In this document: in pieces, positions 17,043 through 25,658 of the stretch
How positions within the stretch are numbered: the first letter of the stretch is position 1
Layout of the letters: each line of letters begins with the position of its first letter
NCBI RefSeq assembly: GCF_000331105.1
Contig: NC_020054.1
Span: forward strand, 3,656,478 to 3,720,477
Origin: Fibrella aestuarina BUZ 2
Lineage (GTDB): Bacteria; Bacteroidota; Bacteroidia; Cytophagales; Spirosomataceae
Direction of reading: 5' to 3'
DNA length: 64,000 nt
Translations under genes and position numbers: made by a program
Notes under the pieces: generated by a model
Databases searched by the model: none
Told to the model about the DNA's origin: nothing
What the model saw: the letters and a program-made list of their open reading frames with translations, nothing else

Positions 17043-17972
17043 ATGCGATCATTACTCACGCTACTTCTCTTGTGCTGCCTGTCGGTGTCTATTGGTGTCG
17101 CTCAGCAACGGTCAACGACTAAAAAGCCCGGTACCACCACCCGCAAGCCGACCACAACCACGCGCAAGCCCGTAACGACTCGCCCCGCCCCGGTGACGCA
17201 ACCGGCGGCCGTAGAGGTTACGTCGTCGCAGCCGGCTTCGCTCACCTTCCCAAGCACCGAGCCCGACACCGAGCCGATGGACCCGGTTAAAAAGCAGCAG
17301 ATGTACGATGAGTTGCATGGGGTGAAAGCCAAAACCACCGAGCCGCAGGGCAAAGAGGCAAAGGGCAAAACAGCCAAAGAAAGCCGCCGCGCCAAAGCCG
17401 AGGATACCGGCCGGATGCCGTCTTCATCAGCCAGCCGGTCGGCGGGCGAAGGCTCCGAAGCAGGGTCGTACATCGGCGTTCGTGTTGGTGGAAACTACAC
17501 GACCTACTTAGAATCGCTCCCGATAACGGCTACGATATATGGTTTTCATGCCGGTATCGTTGGGCAATTTGGACGTGGTACGGTCGCTTTTCAGCCTGAG
17601 ATAAATTTTGTGCAGGACTACGTAACATTGGAGAGCGCCGGACTAAAGCTTAAGAGTACTGAAAGCGCCATTGTTGTTCCATTACTAGCTAAGTTTCAAT
17701 TCGGACAGCAGGGAAGTACACGGTTTTTTGTGAACGTTGGCCCCTACGGTGCGTATGCCATCAACGATAATTCTGAAGGGATTATCAACTATGGTGGTGC
17801 CTTGGGCCTGGGAGTTGGGATACCGACTGGGTCAGGAAAACTGACTATTGAAGCACGCGGTTACTATGGGTTGGGGAGCACTGCTCAGGGCAGTGAATTC
17901 GGAAATGTCCCAGGTAAGCCCGTTCAGGCACAGCTCTCGGTTGGGTACCTGTTTCCCCTGGGTGGTCGTTAA
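17043..17972 (+). CDS. Outer-membrane beta-barrel protein with Thr/Arg/Lys/Pro-rich linker
   Basis: A secreted protein of 309 residues. I start at the ATG at 17043, which gives the signal peptide MRSLLTLLLLCCLSVSIGVAQ. Residues about 25-60 contain TTRKP-type repeats (TTRKPTTTTRKPVTTRP), followed by a charged, Lys/Glu-rich linker. From about residue 150 an outer-membrane-barrel-like domain begins (GSYIGVRVGGNYTTY) and ends in QLSVGYLFPLGGR, a typical barrel C-terminus. It probably belongs to the PorT-like/OmpW-like barrel group. The barrel part is less GC-rich than its neighbours, as if its codon use were different. Function unknown. Confidence 0.78.
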   Translation: MRSLLTLLLLCCLSVSIGVAQQRSTTKKPGTTTRKPTTTTRKPVTTRPAPVTQPAAVEVTSSQPASLTFPSTEPDTEPMDPVKKQQMYDELHGVKAKTTEPQGKEAKGKTAKESRRAKAEDTGRMPSSSASRSAGEGSEAGSYIGVRVGGNYTTYLESLPITATIYGFHAGIVGQFGRGTVAFQPEINFVQDYVTLESAGLKLKSTESAIVVPLLAKFQFGQQGSTRFFVNVGPYGAYAINDNSEGIINYGGALGLGVGIPTGSGKLTIEARGYYGLGSTAQGSEFGNVPGKPVQAQLSVGYLFPLGGR

Positions 17973-17998
17973 ACGCCAACGTACCTGGTATCGATTAG

Positions 17999-18030
17999 AC
18001 GGGCGACTGCGGTTGCCCGTTTTTCGTTTT
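17999..18030 (+). terminator. Rho-independent terminator
   Basis: ACGGGCGAC pairs with GTTGCCCGT (17999-18020, one G:T pair, TGCG loop) and is followed directly by the T-rich run TTTTCGTTTT. It ends the outer-membrane-protein gene and is the most conventional terminator in the window. Confidence 0.85.
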
Positions 18031-18088
18031 CAGGTACGTTCCTGAGACAATGCTGCTCAACCGGGTAGCGTTCACCTTTTGAAATCTG

Positions 18089-18096
18089 TACTTTTG
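18089..18096 (+). promoter_or_regulatory. Candidate -7 box TACTTTTG for the transglycosylase gene
   Basis: The sequence matches the Bacteroidota -7 consensus TAnnTTTG exactly and lies 22 bp before the ATG at 18119, implying a short leader. I see no convincing -33 TTTG at the usual distance. Confidence 0.45.
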
Positions 18097-18118
18097 CGGC
18101 TCGATTTGCCCATACGAA

Positions 18119-20368
18119 ATGCCAATTAACCAACGCAAGGTCCTGCGCTACACCGGCTGGACACTACTCGTTATCCTGCTGCTGGGAACCGTAGGCGCTG
18201 CCATTGCCTATACCAAGCGCGAACAGTTACTCAACGTAGCCCTCGACCGGGTTATCCGCAAAGCCAAACGCGACTACGACGTTACACTCAACATCGGTTC
18301 GGTTAAGTTTACGGGCATGTCGTCGCTGGCAATCACCAATATCGACGTGGTACCCGCCAACCGGGACAGCCTGGCCCACATCAGCCAGATGCAGGTAGGC
18401 GTGCGGCTGTGGCCGCTGCTGGTCGGCGACGTGGCGCTCTCTGACCTTGCCGTGCACGACGGATTTATTCAAGTGGTCAAACGCGATACGCTCACCAACC
18501 TCGACGCCTTTTTGAAGCGCCGTAAGGATTCGACGGCCGTCGTTACGGAGAAAAAGCGGAACCGCACCGATCTGTCCGACGTGGCCGAGCGGGTCATCAA
18601 TAACCTGCTGACGAAAATTCCCGACGACCTTGACGTCAAGAACATCGACCTCCGGTTGATCGACGACAGCACCCGGCTGACGCTTATGGCTACCGAAGCC
18701 CGGATCGACGACGGCGACGTTACCTCGACGTTCCTGCTGAATAAGAACGAAGCCATCTGGCACATTACCGGCACGGCGTCCCCGTCTGACAAGGAATACA
18801 ACATCGACCTGTATGCCGTCGGCAAACCACTGGAAGTAAAGTACTTGCAAAAGCGGTTTAAGCTGAAAGCGCAAGTCGATACGCTTCATGCCGAGCTTCG
18901 CGACGTCGACCGGTCGAGGGGGGAATTCCGGCTGGAAGGCGTGGGGTCAGTGCGGAATTTGCGGATCAACCACCCGGCTGTGTCACCCACCGACGTTGTG
19001 GTGCAGCGGGCCGCGCTGGATGCTAATCTGTTTGTCGGCGAAAACTACGTGGGCATCGATAGCTCATCAACGCTCTACCTGGGGGAGGTAAAAGCGCGTC
19101 CGTTCGTCAAATACACGCTCACGCCCACCGATAGCGTGCCCAGCAAGTTGTTCGACGTGCAGTTGCATACCGATCCGCTCGATGCGCAGGCGTTGTTTAA
19201 TTCGTTTCCCAAAGGCCTCTTCAATACCCTCGACGGTATGCAGGTCACGGGTAAACTGCGGTACGATCTGTCGCTTCAGTTCGACACCGCCCTGCCCGAT
19301 TCGGTCCGGTTCGACTCGGGTCTGACGCCCGACAATTTCCGGATCGTGCGGATGGGCCGCGTCGATTTTCGCCGGATTAACCAGCCGTTCATTTATACGC
19401 CCTACGAAAAAGAGAAGCCCGTTCGCGACATCATGATCGGGCCGACCAACCCCGACTTTACGCCGCTAACCTATATCGCCCCTGACCTGAGGAATGCGGT
19501 GCTTACCTCGGAAGATTACAATTTTTTCACGCATAAAGGCTTTAATGAAAAAGCCTTTCGGGTGTCGATCGCTACCAACTACAAGCAGAAAGCGTTTAAG
19601 CGCGGAGCCAGTACGATTTCAATGCAGTTGGTGAAAAACGTGTTCCTCAACCGTAACAAAACGCTGTCGCGAAAGGTCGAAGAAATCCTGATCGTGTGGT
19701 TGATGGAAAACGAGCGGCTGGTGTCGAAGGAGCGCATGTATGAGGTTTATCTGAACCTCATCGAATGGGGCAAAAACATCTACGGCATCGGCGAAGCAGC
19801 CCGGTATTATTTCGACAAGACACCGGCTGAGCTGAATCTGGGTGAGAGTATTTTCCTGGCTTTCGTGATTCCGAGCCCCAAACGGGCACTCAATTATTTC
19901 CAGCCCGATGGGTCGTTGCAGGTACGTAACGTGCGCGGTTACTTCCGCATTATTGGCCGCATCATGGCCAAGCGTGGCCTTACTCAACCCGATAGCGGGG
20001 CCTACGGATTTTATGATGTTCGGTTGCGGGAAGGGCTTCGGCAGCAGGTATTACCGTCTGATTATTACGGCCCTGATAGCCTGAATGTTGACCAAACCGA
20101 CGAAGGCGGCGATATGGACGATCTGTTCAAGCGCCTCTTTAACGGTAACCGCGAAGAGCAGGAGCGCCCGGCCACCGAGTCGAATCAGGAAGAAGCGGCC
20201 ACCGCCCGCCCGGCCCGGCCCGCCGATGTTCCCATAGCGGCTGGTACCAACGTCAGCGCCGATACCGTGAAAACGCGCAAGCAGCTTCGGCAGGAGCGCC
20301 GCGAACGCAAACGCCGCGAGAAAGAAGAGCGGCAGCGCGCCGAAGAAGAAGCCGAACAGAATCAGTAA
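18119..20368 (+). CDS. AsmA-like / GT51 peptidoglycan transglycosylase fusion
   Basis: A membrane-anchored protein of 749 residues. A single N-terminal membrane helix (about 13-30) is followed by about 400 residues resembling the AsmA/DUF748-type lipid-transfer fold (ITNIDVVPANRDSLAHISQMQVG, LDLRLIDDSTRLTL). The C-terminal part carries a GT51 glycan polymerase domain: E465 in SEDYNFFTHKGF matches the catalytic glutamate, with RGASTISMQLVKN and YLNLIEWGKNIYGIGEAARY as further motifs. There is no penicillin-binding transpeptidase domain. The tail (about 670-749) is a charged Arg/Glu coiled-coil-like segment. It would polymerise lipid II in the periplasm. The AsmA-GT51 arrangement is found in Bacteroidota, but its purpose is not clear to me. 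Confidence 0.88.
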   Translation: MPINQRKVLRYTGWTLLVILLLGTVGAAIAYTKREQLLNVALDRVIRKAKRDYDVTLNIGSVKFTGMSSLAITNIDVVPANRDSLAHISQMQVGVRLWPLLVGDVALSDLAVHDGFIQVVKRDTLTNLDAFLKRRKDSTAVVTEKKRNRTDLSDVAERVINNLLTKIPDDLDVKNIDLRLIDDSTRLTLMATEARIDDGDVTSTFLLNKNEAIWHITGTASPSDKEYNIDLYAVGKPLEVKYLQKRFKLKAQVDTLHAELRDVDRSRGEFRLEGVGSVRNLRINHPAVSPTDVVVQRAALDANLFVGENYVGIDSSSTLYLGEVKARPFVKYTLTPTDSVPSKLFDVQLHTDPLDAQALFNSFPKGLFNTLDGMQVTGKLRYDLSLQFDTALPDSVRFDSGLTPDNFRIVRMGRVDFRRINQPFIYTPYEKEKPVRDIMIGPTNPDFTPLTYIAPDLRNAVLTSEDYNFFTHKGFNEKAFRVSIATNYKQKAFKRGASTISMQLVKNVFLNRNKTLSRKVEEILIVWLMENERLVSKERMYEVYLNLIEWGKNIYGIGEAARYYFDKTPAELNLGESIFLAFVIPSPKRALNYFQPDGSLQVRNVRGYFRIIGRIMAKRGLTQPDSGAYGFYDVRLREGLRQQVLPSDYYGPDSLNVDQTDEGGDMDDLFKRLFNGNREEQERPATESNQEEAATARPARPADVPIAAGTNVSADTVKTRKQLRQERRERKRREKEERQRAEEEAEQNQ

Positions 20369-20395
20369 CGGGTAGCCTGACTGGGATGGTGTAGG

Positions 20396-20436
20396 GCATA
20401 ACGGCTGGTGCGAGTAGAATCCACCGGCCGTTATGC
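20396..20436 (+). terminator. 15-bp hairpin after the transglycosylase gene
   Basis: GCATAACGGCTGGTG pairs with CACCGGCCGTTATGC (one G:T-type mismatch) around an 11-nt loop, followed by TTTAAACTTTG. It is a probable terminator 28 bp after the stop codon. Confidence 0.7.
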
Positions 20437-20481
20437 TTTAAACTTTGCCCTAAATCGGCACTTCCCCCAACTTTAAATAAT

Positions 20482-20489
20482 TATATTTG
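20482..20489 (+). promoter_or_regulatory. Candidate -7 box TATATTTG for the ferredoxin gene
   Basis: Exact TAnnTTTG match 49 bp before the ferredoxin ATG, in an AT-rich stretch. No -33 element is evident at the usual spacing. Confidence 0.45.
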
Positions 20490-20526
20490 TTGTCTAATTG
20501 ACAAGTCTCATTTTCAGCCATTATAA

Positions 20527-20887
<361 letters not shown>

Positions 20888-20889
<2 letters not shown>

Positions 20890-21008
20890 GTCTGAATAGT
20901 CGGCACAAAAAGAGTCCGGTGTCTGGAATGTCTATTGTTTAAGTGCGTAAGCAACACTAAACAGACATTCCAGACACCGGACTCTTTTTGTGCCGACTAT
21001 TCAGACTT
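20888..21008. terminator. Very long (about 46 bp) perfect hairpin between ferredoxin and lepB
   Basis: The left arm starts inside the ferredoxin stop codon and the right arm ends six bases before the lepB stop codon. The outer 46 bp are perfectly complementary, and the inner region continues with small bulges (GTTTA-GTG/CACTAAAC). It must act as a bidirectional terminator for two convergent genes and is far longer than such structures need to be. Confidence 0.8.
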
Positions 21009-21013
21009 GAGAC

Positions 21014-22174
21014 TTACCGCACCACGTTGAACAACCGGTTCCAGCGGATTTTGCCGGTGGCGGTGGCTGGGTTCGGGTCGATCGACATCCAGATGAAAAC
21101 GGCTTTACCAACGATATGGTCGGCCGGTACAAAACCCCAAAAACGCGAATCGAGCGAATTGTGGCGGTTGTCGCCCATCATGAAGTAATAGTCTTGCTTG
21201 AAGGTGTAGGAGGTGATGGGCTTGCCGCCAATGCTGATCGCCTTATCGGTGACCTCCACATTTTCGTTCCCCTCAAATTTCTTGATCACCGGCCCGTAGA
21301 GCGAGATTGTTTTCTCGTTGATCTGGATCGTTGCACCTTCTTTCGGTACGGTCAGCGGCCCGAAGTTATCGACGGTCCAGTTGTACTGAGCGGCTCCGTA
21401 GATGGGCGAGAAAGCCGAGGGCGTTGGGGCGGGTTCTTCGTCGTAGGGCGTAATTTTCTTCACCCAATCCATCGCCTTGAACTGATCGATCACCTCGGCC
21501 GTCGTGTTGATCTTGTAGCCAATGATCTTGTTGGTTTTTGAGACGCTGTCGGCCTGCTCGATGGGCTGCCAGTTGTACGTCTGATTGGGGTAGTCGTTGA
21601 TGATCTCGTACTGCCGGAAGAAGGCGTCGTCGAGGTCGGTGCGGTTCGTTTCGATGAAGTAGGTCAACTGCGACTTGGGCGGTACCTCAAACGCTTTCCC
21701 GTTGACGAACGCCTGCCGGTGGCGCACTTCCACCACATCGCCGCCAATGCCGATGCACCGTTTGATGTAGTTGGTTTTCAGGTCGGTCGGGTACTGGTCT
21801 TCAGGCGGGTAGTTGAACACCACCACATCGCCGTTTTTCACGCTTGAAAAACCCGGTAACCGAAACTGCGGCAACTGAATCCAGTCGAGGTACGACGGGA
21901 TTTCGGTACCCCAGATTTTCTGGTGGGTCAGCGGTACCTGCAAGGGTGTTTTGGGCGTGCGGGTACCGTAGTGAAACTTACTGACAAACAGGAAATCGCC
22001 GACCATCAGACTGCGCTCCATCGAGGGCGTGGGGATGGTGAAGGCTTCCATGAACAGCCACCGAATGAGGGTGGCGGCCACCACGGCAAAGAGGATCGAA
22101 TCGAACCACTCGCGGATGGGCGATTTCGTTTTGACCGGCTTGCCGGTTTGGATAGGCGTTTTAACGTCAGGCAC
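21014..22174 (-). CDS. lepB: Signal peptidase I
   Basis: An inner-membrane protease that removes signal peptides from Sec-exported proteins. An N-terminal membrane helix (about 24-42) is followed by the catalytic serine S51 in IPTPSMERSL and the catalytic lysine K138 in NYIKRCIGIGGD. The later box reads FMMGDNRHNSLDSRFWG. At 386 residues it is longer than E. coli-type enzymes, owing to an insert of about 130 residues between the lysine box and the last box, usual for Bacteroidota. It belongs to the lepB-dapB-DUF5683-parB-parA neighbourhood, all on the minus strand. Confidence 0.95.
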   Translation of the reverse strand: MPDVKTPIQTGKPVKTKSPIREWFDSILFAVVAATLIRWLFMEAFTIPTPSMERSLMVGDFLFVSKFHYGTRTPKTPLQVPLTHQKIWGTEIPSYLDWIQLPQFRLPGFSSVKNGDVVVFNYPPEDQYPTDLKTNYIKRCIGIGGDVVEVRHRQAFVNGKAFEVPPKSQLTYFIETNRTDLDDAFFRQYEIINDYPNQTYNWQPIEQADSVSKTNKIIGYKINTTAEVIDQFKAMDWVKKITPYDEEPAPTPSAFSPIYGAAQYNWTVDNFGPLTVPKEGATIQINEKTISLYGPVIKKFEGNENVEVTDKAISIGGKPITSYTFKQDYYFMMGDNRHNSLDSRFWGFVPADHIVGKAVFIWMSIDPNPATATGKIRWNRLFNVVR

Positions 22175-22263
22175 GATGTCTAGAGTGTTTCAAATTAGCT
22201 ATACGAAGGTACGGGATTTAACGCGAAGCGATAAACGATAAGTGATGAATGGGGAAGAAGGGG

Positions 22264-22365
22264 AGCGTTATGGACTATGAATGATGAGCTATGAATAATG
22301 AAATGAGGGCATCCATTGAGTTCGCTGGGTACGTTCTGGCTCGTAATTCAGCATTCATCACTCAT
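22264..22365. repeat. Possible diverged palindromic element in the dapB-lepB gap
   Basis: The ATGA-rich left side (TGATGAGCTATGAATAATGAA, about 22274-22303) is loosely complementary to the right side (ATTCAGCATTCATCACTCATCA, about 22346-22368). The composition resembles the TAATGTATAATG elements, but the match is weak. It fills most of the 204-bp gap between dapB and lepB. Confidence 0.35.
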
Positions 22366-22378
22366 CAGTACGTTACTG

Positions 22379-23116
22379 TTAGCTGTCGCCCAGTAGGTCA
22401 TCCATGCCAAAAACGCCCTGCCGCCCGGCGAGCCATTCGGCGGCCGTTACGGCACCCAGCGCAAAGCCCTGACGGCTGTGGGCCACGTGCGCAATTTCGA
22501 TCCGATCAACCTCCGATTCGAAGCGCACGATGTGCGTGCCAGGTACGTTGCCTTCCCGGACTGAGTCGATCACGACGGCGTCGGCTGTATCCCCATCGGC
22601 GGGTTTGTCGGCTTCCGAAACGGCCCAACGCGTTTTCTGCGGCAGGTTCTCAAGCAACCCTTCGGCTAGGGTAATGGCGGTGCCTGAAGGCGCGTCTTTC
22701 TTTTCGGTATGGTGTACCTCGGTCATCGACACCTGGTAACCGGGGTAGTTGTGCATGAATTTGGCCAACACCTTATTCAACCGGAAAAACAGATTGACGC
22801 CGATGCTGTAGTTGGAGGCGTAGAAAAATGCGCTACCCTGCTCGCGAACGGCCTGCTCAATCTCGGTACGGTGGGCGAGCCAGCCCGTGGTGCCGCAAAC
22901 GACGGCCCAACCCCGGCTGATGCAATAGCGCAGGTTGTCGACGGCCGACTCGGGTGAGCTAAACTCAATCACTACGTCGACGGCGTCGTCGGCGAGGGCG
23001 TCCATGTCGGCGCGGTTGCTGAGGTCGATCCGGCCAACAATCTGATGACCGCGTTCGAGCGCAATCTGTTCAATGGCCCGGCCCATTTTGCCGTAGCCTA
23101 CTAAGAGAATCGTCAT
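22379..23116 (-). CDS. dapB: 4-hydroxy-tetrahydrodipicolinate reductase
   Basis: The NAD(P)H-dependent second committed step of the lysine/meso-diaminopimelate pathway. The 245 residues carry the Rossmann motif VGYGKMGRAIEQIA (6-19), CGTTGWLAHR, and the substrate- and catalysis-bearing segment TEVHHTEKKDAPSGTAITLAEGL, in which the family's His and Lys residues are present. It supplies precursors for peptidoglycan as well as lysine. It is placed between lepB and the DUF5683 gene on the same strand. Confidence 0.96.
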   Translation of the reverse strand: MTILLVGYGKMGRAIEQIALERGHQIVGRIDLSNRADMDALADDAVDVVIEFSSPESAVDNLRYCISRGWAVVCGTTGWLAHRTEIEQAVREQGSAFFYASNYSIGVNLFFRLNKVLAKFMHNYPGYQVSMTEVHHTEKKDAPSGTAITLAEGLLENLPQKTRWAVSEADKPADGDTADAVVIDSVREGNVPGTHIVRFESEVDRIEIAHVAHSRQGFALGAVTAAEWLAGRQGVFGMDDLLGDS

Positions 23117-23173
23117 AAGTGGAAAGGAGCCGTTGCCTCCGGTGAGCCGCCACAGCGAACCACCCGCAACGGA

Positions 23174-23881
23174 CTATTTAATCACCATCGTCAGTTTGAT
23201 ACCCGGTACAAAACTAACCGCTGAGGTGGGAATGAGCGTAGGGGCGTATTTGAGCGTCAGGCTATCCGACACGTCGAACGTTTTCAGGTGGGCCGATACG
23301 TTGGCATCGACGATGTTGAGACCGTAAAAAAGCGCCGTGAAAATGTAGTTGTAATCACGCCAGCGTCGCCAGAAATCGGTGCCTTGTTTGAGCTGATTCA
23401 GGTTAAGTTCACGACCTTTTACGATAGCCGTTTTGGTCCGGCCAGGGTCTTGCCCAGGGACAGTCTTCAGATTGTAAGCCTCCTGGTAGCCAGCCAGATA
23501 CTCCTGATAGTTACCGGTATAGGTAATGATGAAGTAGGCAAAAGTGCCAAAGCCCGCGTAAATCACCGGGATCTTCCATTTCTGCCGATTGTAGAATTGG
23601 CCCCAGCCGGGCAGAATAACCGAGCGGATGGTCGCCTTCTTCGGAATGATCTTGTTGATTTCGGCTTGTGCAGCGGCTGACACCGTTAGCGTATCAACCG
23701 CTGGCGCCAGCGAATCGACCAGCTCTTCCATGTCATTGGCCGCTGAGTCAACGGGGGGCAGGGTGTCGGGAGGCGTGGGCCGGATCACAGGTCGTTGCCG
23801 GGTGGTGTCGGTCGTTTGGGCCATTGCCACCGACGTACCCAGCAGGAGGGTAAGGACAAAAAAGGAGAGAAGAGCTTTCAC
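23174..23881 (-). CDS. DUF5683 domain protein
   Basis: An exported protein of about 235 residues. The likely start is the GTG at 23881, giving VKALLSFFVLTLLLGTSVAMAQ, a clear signal peptide; a longer frame from 23941 adds 20 unrelated residues. A Pro/Thr-rich spacer follows, and then the DUF5683 region at about 95-235, beginning IRSVILPGWGQFYNRQKWKIP with a predicted membrane helix (IYAGFGTFAYFIITY). DUF5683 proteins are typical of Bacteroidota and commonly sit between parB and dapB, as here. The function is unknown; the membrane segment and position suggest an envelope role. Confidence 0.85.
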   Translation of the reverse strand: MKALLSFFVLTLLLGTSVAMAQTTDTTRQRPVIRPTPPDTLPPVDSAANDMEELVDSLAPAVDTLTVSAAAQAEINKIIPKKATIRSVILPGWGQFYNRQKWKIPVIYAGFGTFAYFIITYTGNYQEYLAGYQEAYNLKTVPGQDPGRTKTAIVKGRELNLNQLKQGTDFWRRWRDYNYIFTALFYGLNIVDANVSAHLKTFDVSDSLTLKYAPTLIPTSAVSFVPGIKLTMVIK

Positions 23882-24342
23882 GCAATAAAATCCGGTAGTG
23901 ACGCAACCGGCGCGAACATCATAACAGCTACGTAACGCCAACGCCGGTTTGTTTGGCCAACGAGTTGACTTAAAAAAGCTTAACTGACTAAGCAGTCGAG
24001 CTAAGCAACCGGTCCCAAACCGGGAACAAAGGTAGGCGATTGTAAGACAGGTTCGATGGCGTATGAACAGGTAAGCGCAGTATTGAGTGATCCAATGATC
24101 TGGCCTACGGCACTATACGTATCGACCAGTTTATGTTACTTATAAAGTAAAACAGAAAAATACTCGATTGCTTAGTGGAAAATTTAGCGACCGCTCAGTG
24201 TATTTTACTCGATTATTAATGTAACCAACTATGGGTAGCCCTACTTTTATACTTAGATAAATATATATTTTCATATATGTATTTATGGTGACGCCCTTGA
24301 TCGCTCACGCCTTGCATTGGTCTACTTATCAGTTTTCACCTA
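23882..24342. other. AT-rich intergenic region upstream of the zinc-ribbon gene
   Basis: About 460 bp with no credible gene. Its right half is clearly AT-richer than the surroundings (runs such as TAAAACAGAAAAATACTCG and ATAAATATATATTTTCATATATG). A -7-like TACTTTTA lies near 24242-24252. It probably holds the promoters of the divergent DUF5683 and zinc-ribbon genes. Confidence 0.5.
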
Positions 24343-24519
24343 ATGGCTACTCTATCGATTACATCTACGCCTTGCTGTCCGGAGTGTAAAAGCGACGACT
24401 CGGTCAGCCGCATCAAGCGAACTTATTTAGTGAGGCATTTCCTGCCTTTTTTGCCGCTCAGGCGCTACTACTGCCACCAGTGCGTGCGCACGTTCTGGAA
24501 GCTGAAGCGTAATCGCTAA
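24343..24519 (+). CDS. Small zinc-ribbon protein, 58 residues
   Basis: The short frame from the ATG at 24343 reads MATLSITSTPCCPECKSDD, continues through RIKRTYLVRHFLPFLPLRRYYC and ends HQCVRTFWKLKRNR. Two CxxC pairs, CPEC (12-15) and CHQC (44-47), are 28 residues apart and form a zinc ribbon. The second pair sits in RYYCHQCVRTFW, the pattern seen in transposase and nucleic-acid-binding ribbons. The basic C-terminus (KLKRNR) fits nucleic-acid binding. It is transcribed against the par-lepB gene string and is closed by a perfect 31-bp hairpin. The function is unknown; a regulator or a leftover mobile-element domain are both possible. Confidence 0.7.
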   Translation: MATLSITSTPCCPECKSDDSVSRIKRTYLVRHFLPFLPLRRYYCHQCVRTFWKLKRNR

Positions 24520-24561
24520 GCTGCGGTCACCCAAGGCTCGCCAGGCGTGCTCAGACTGCCA

Positions 24562-24624
24562 GCCGTTTCACTACAGAAAAGCCCCATCCAATAATTGGAT
24601 GGGGCTTTTCTGTAGTGAAACGGC
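24562..24624. terminator. 31-bp perfect hairpin, zinc-ribbon gene / parB
   Basis: The arms 24562-24592 and 24594-24624 are perfectly complementary around the centre CCAATAATTGG. It lies between the convergent zinc-ribbon gene and parB (stop at 24636), with T-rich or A-rich bases within each arm (GCTTTTCTG). Probably bidirectional. Confidence 0.85.
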
Positions 24625-24635
24625 CTGATACTTGT

Positions 24636-25556
24636 TTAGGCCGAGTAGTTCAGGACGTTCAGGATGCGGTCGAGTTCCTCCTGCGAGGTAAACGGAATCT
24701 TGATCTCCCCCTGATGCTTTTCATCGGCTTTGATGATCACCTTCGAGCCAAACATCGACGAGAGTTTAAATTGCAGACTCCGCATTTCCTGTTTGGGCAG
24801 GGTCGTCTTCCGGGCGGGCAGGGATTCTTCCGTAACCGAGAGGTTGCGTACGGCTTCTTCCACTTTGCGCACCGACCAGTCTTCGTCAATAATCTTGTTG
24901 AAGAGTTTGATCTGCGTCTCGGGGTTGTCGATGTTGATGATCGCCCGGGCGTGGCCCATCGAAATCCGGGTATCGCGTAGCGCCGCCTGAATCACAGGCG
25001 GCAGTTTCAGCAATCGGATGTAGTTGTTGACCGTCGTGCGGTTTTTGCCCACGCGTTCGCCCAGTTCTTCCTGTTTCAGGCTGCATTCGGTGATGAGGCG
25101 CTGGTAGGAGAGGGCAATTTCGATCGAGTTCAGGTTTTCGCGCTGAATGTTCTCGATCAGGGCCATTTCCAGCATTTGCTGGTCGTTGGCCGTCCGCACG
25201 TAGGCGGGAATGTGCAACATCCCGATCAGCTTGGACGCCTGCAAACGCCGCTCGCCCGAGATGAGCTGATACCGGTCTTTGCCGAGTTGCCGCACCGTGA
25301 TGGGCTGGATGATCCCTTGCACCCGAATGGAATCGGCCAGTTCGTTGAGGGCTTCTTCGTCGAAGCGGGTCCGCGGCTGGAAGGGGTTGGTCTCGATCTG
25401 TTCAATGCCGATTTCGGTCATCGTGCTGATCGACTCATACGGCGACGGCTTGGCCTGACGCCCGTCGCTGTCCTGTAACAACGCGCCCAGACCCCGGCCG
25501 AGGCCCGTCAGTTTGTTGCTCTTGATGTTACCAGCCTTGGCATTCGTTGTGTTCAT
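24636..25556 (-). CDS. parB: Chromosome-partitioning protein ParB
   Basis: A CTP-dependent DNA clamp that loads at parS sites and works with ParA in origin segregation. The 306 residues comprise the N-terminal ParA-contacting peptide (NKLTGLGRGLGALLQD), the ParB/CTPase domain with NPFQPRTRFDEEALNELA, GERRLQASK and ENIQRENLN, a helix-turn-helix (SLKQEELGERVGKNRTTVNNYIRLL) and a C-terminal dimerisation domain ending IPFTSQEELDRILNVLNY. It lies downstream of parA on the same strand, separated by a structured gap of about 100 bp. Confidence 0.97.
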   Translation of the reverse strand: MNTTNAKAGNIKSNKLTGLGRGLGALLQDSDGRQAKPSPYESISTMTEIGIEQIETNPFQPRTRFDEEALNELADSIRVQGIIQPITVRQLGKDRYQLISGERRLQASKLIGMLHIPAYVRTANDQQMLEMALIENIQRENLNSIEIALSYQRLITECSLKQEELGERVGKNRTTVNNYIRLLKLPPVIQAALRDTRISMGHARAIINIDNPETQIKLFNKIIDEDWSVRKVEEAVRNLSVTEESLPARKTTLPKQEMRSLQFKLSSMFGSKVIIKADEKHQGEIKIPFTSQEELDRILNVLNYSA

Positions 25557-25562
25557 CGAGGG

Positions 25563-25657
25563 AAGAGTTTTCTGTTTTCAGTTTCCTGTTCTCAGCTAAG
25601 CCCAACAGCCCAATTTGGGCGATGCGGGTACCTGAAAACGGGCAACTGAAAACTCTT
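25563..25657. repeat. Imperfect palindrome in the parA-parB gap
   Basis: AAGAGTTTTC...AGTTTCCTGTTCTCAG on the left (from 25563) pairs, apart from a 7-nt insertion, with the right arm CTGAAAACGGGCAACTGAAAACTCTT (25632-25657). A small inner GCCCAA/TTGGGC hairpin is also present. The words GTTTTCAGTT and CAACTGAAAAC also occur in the galK hairpin, so this may be a related repeat. It could lower parB relative to parA expression. Confidence 0.55.
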
Positions 25658-25658
25658 T

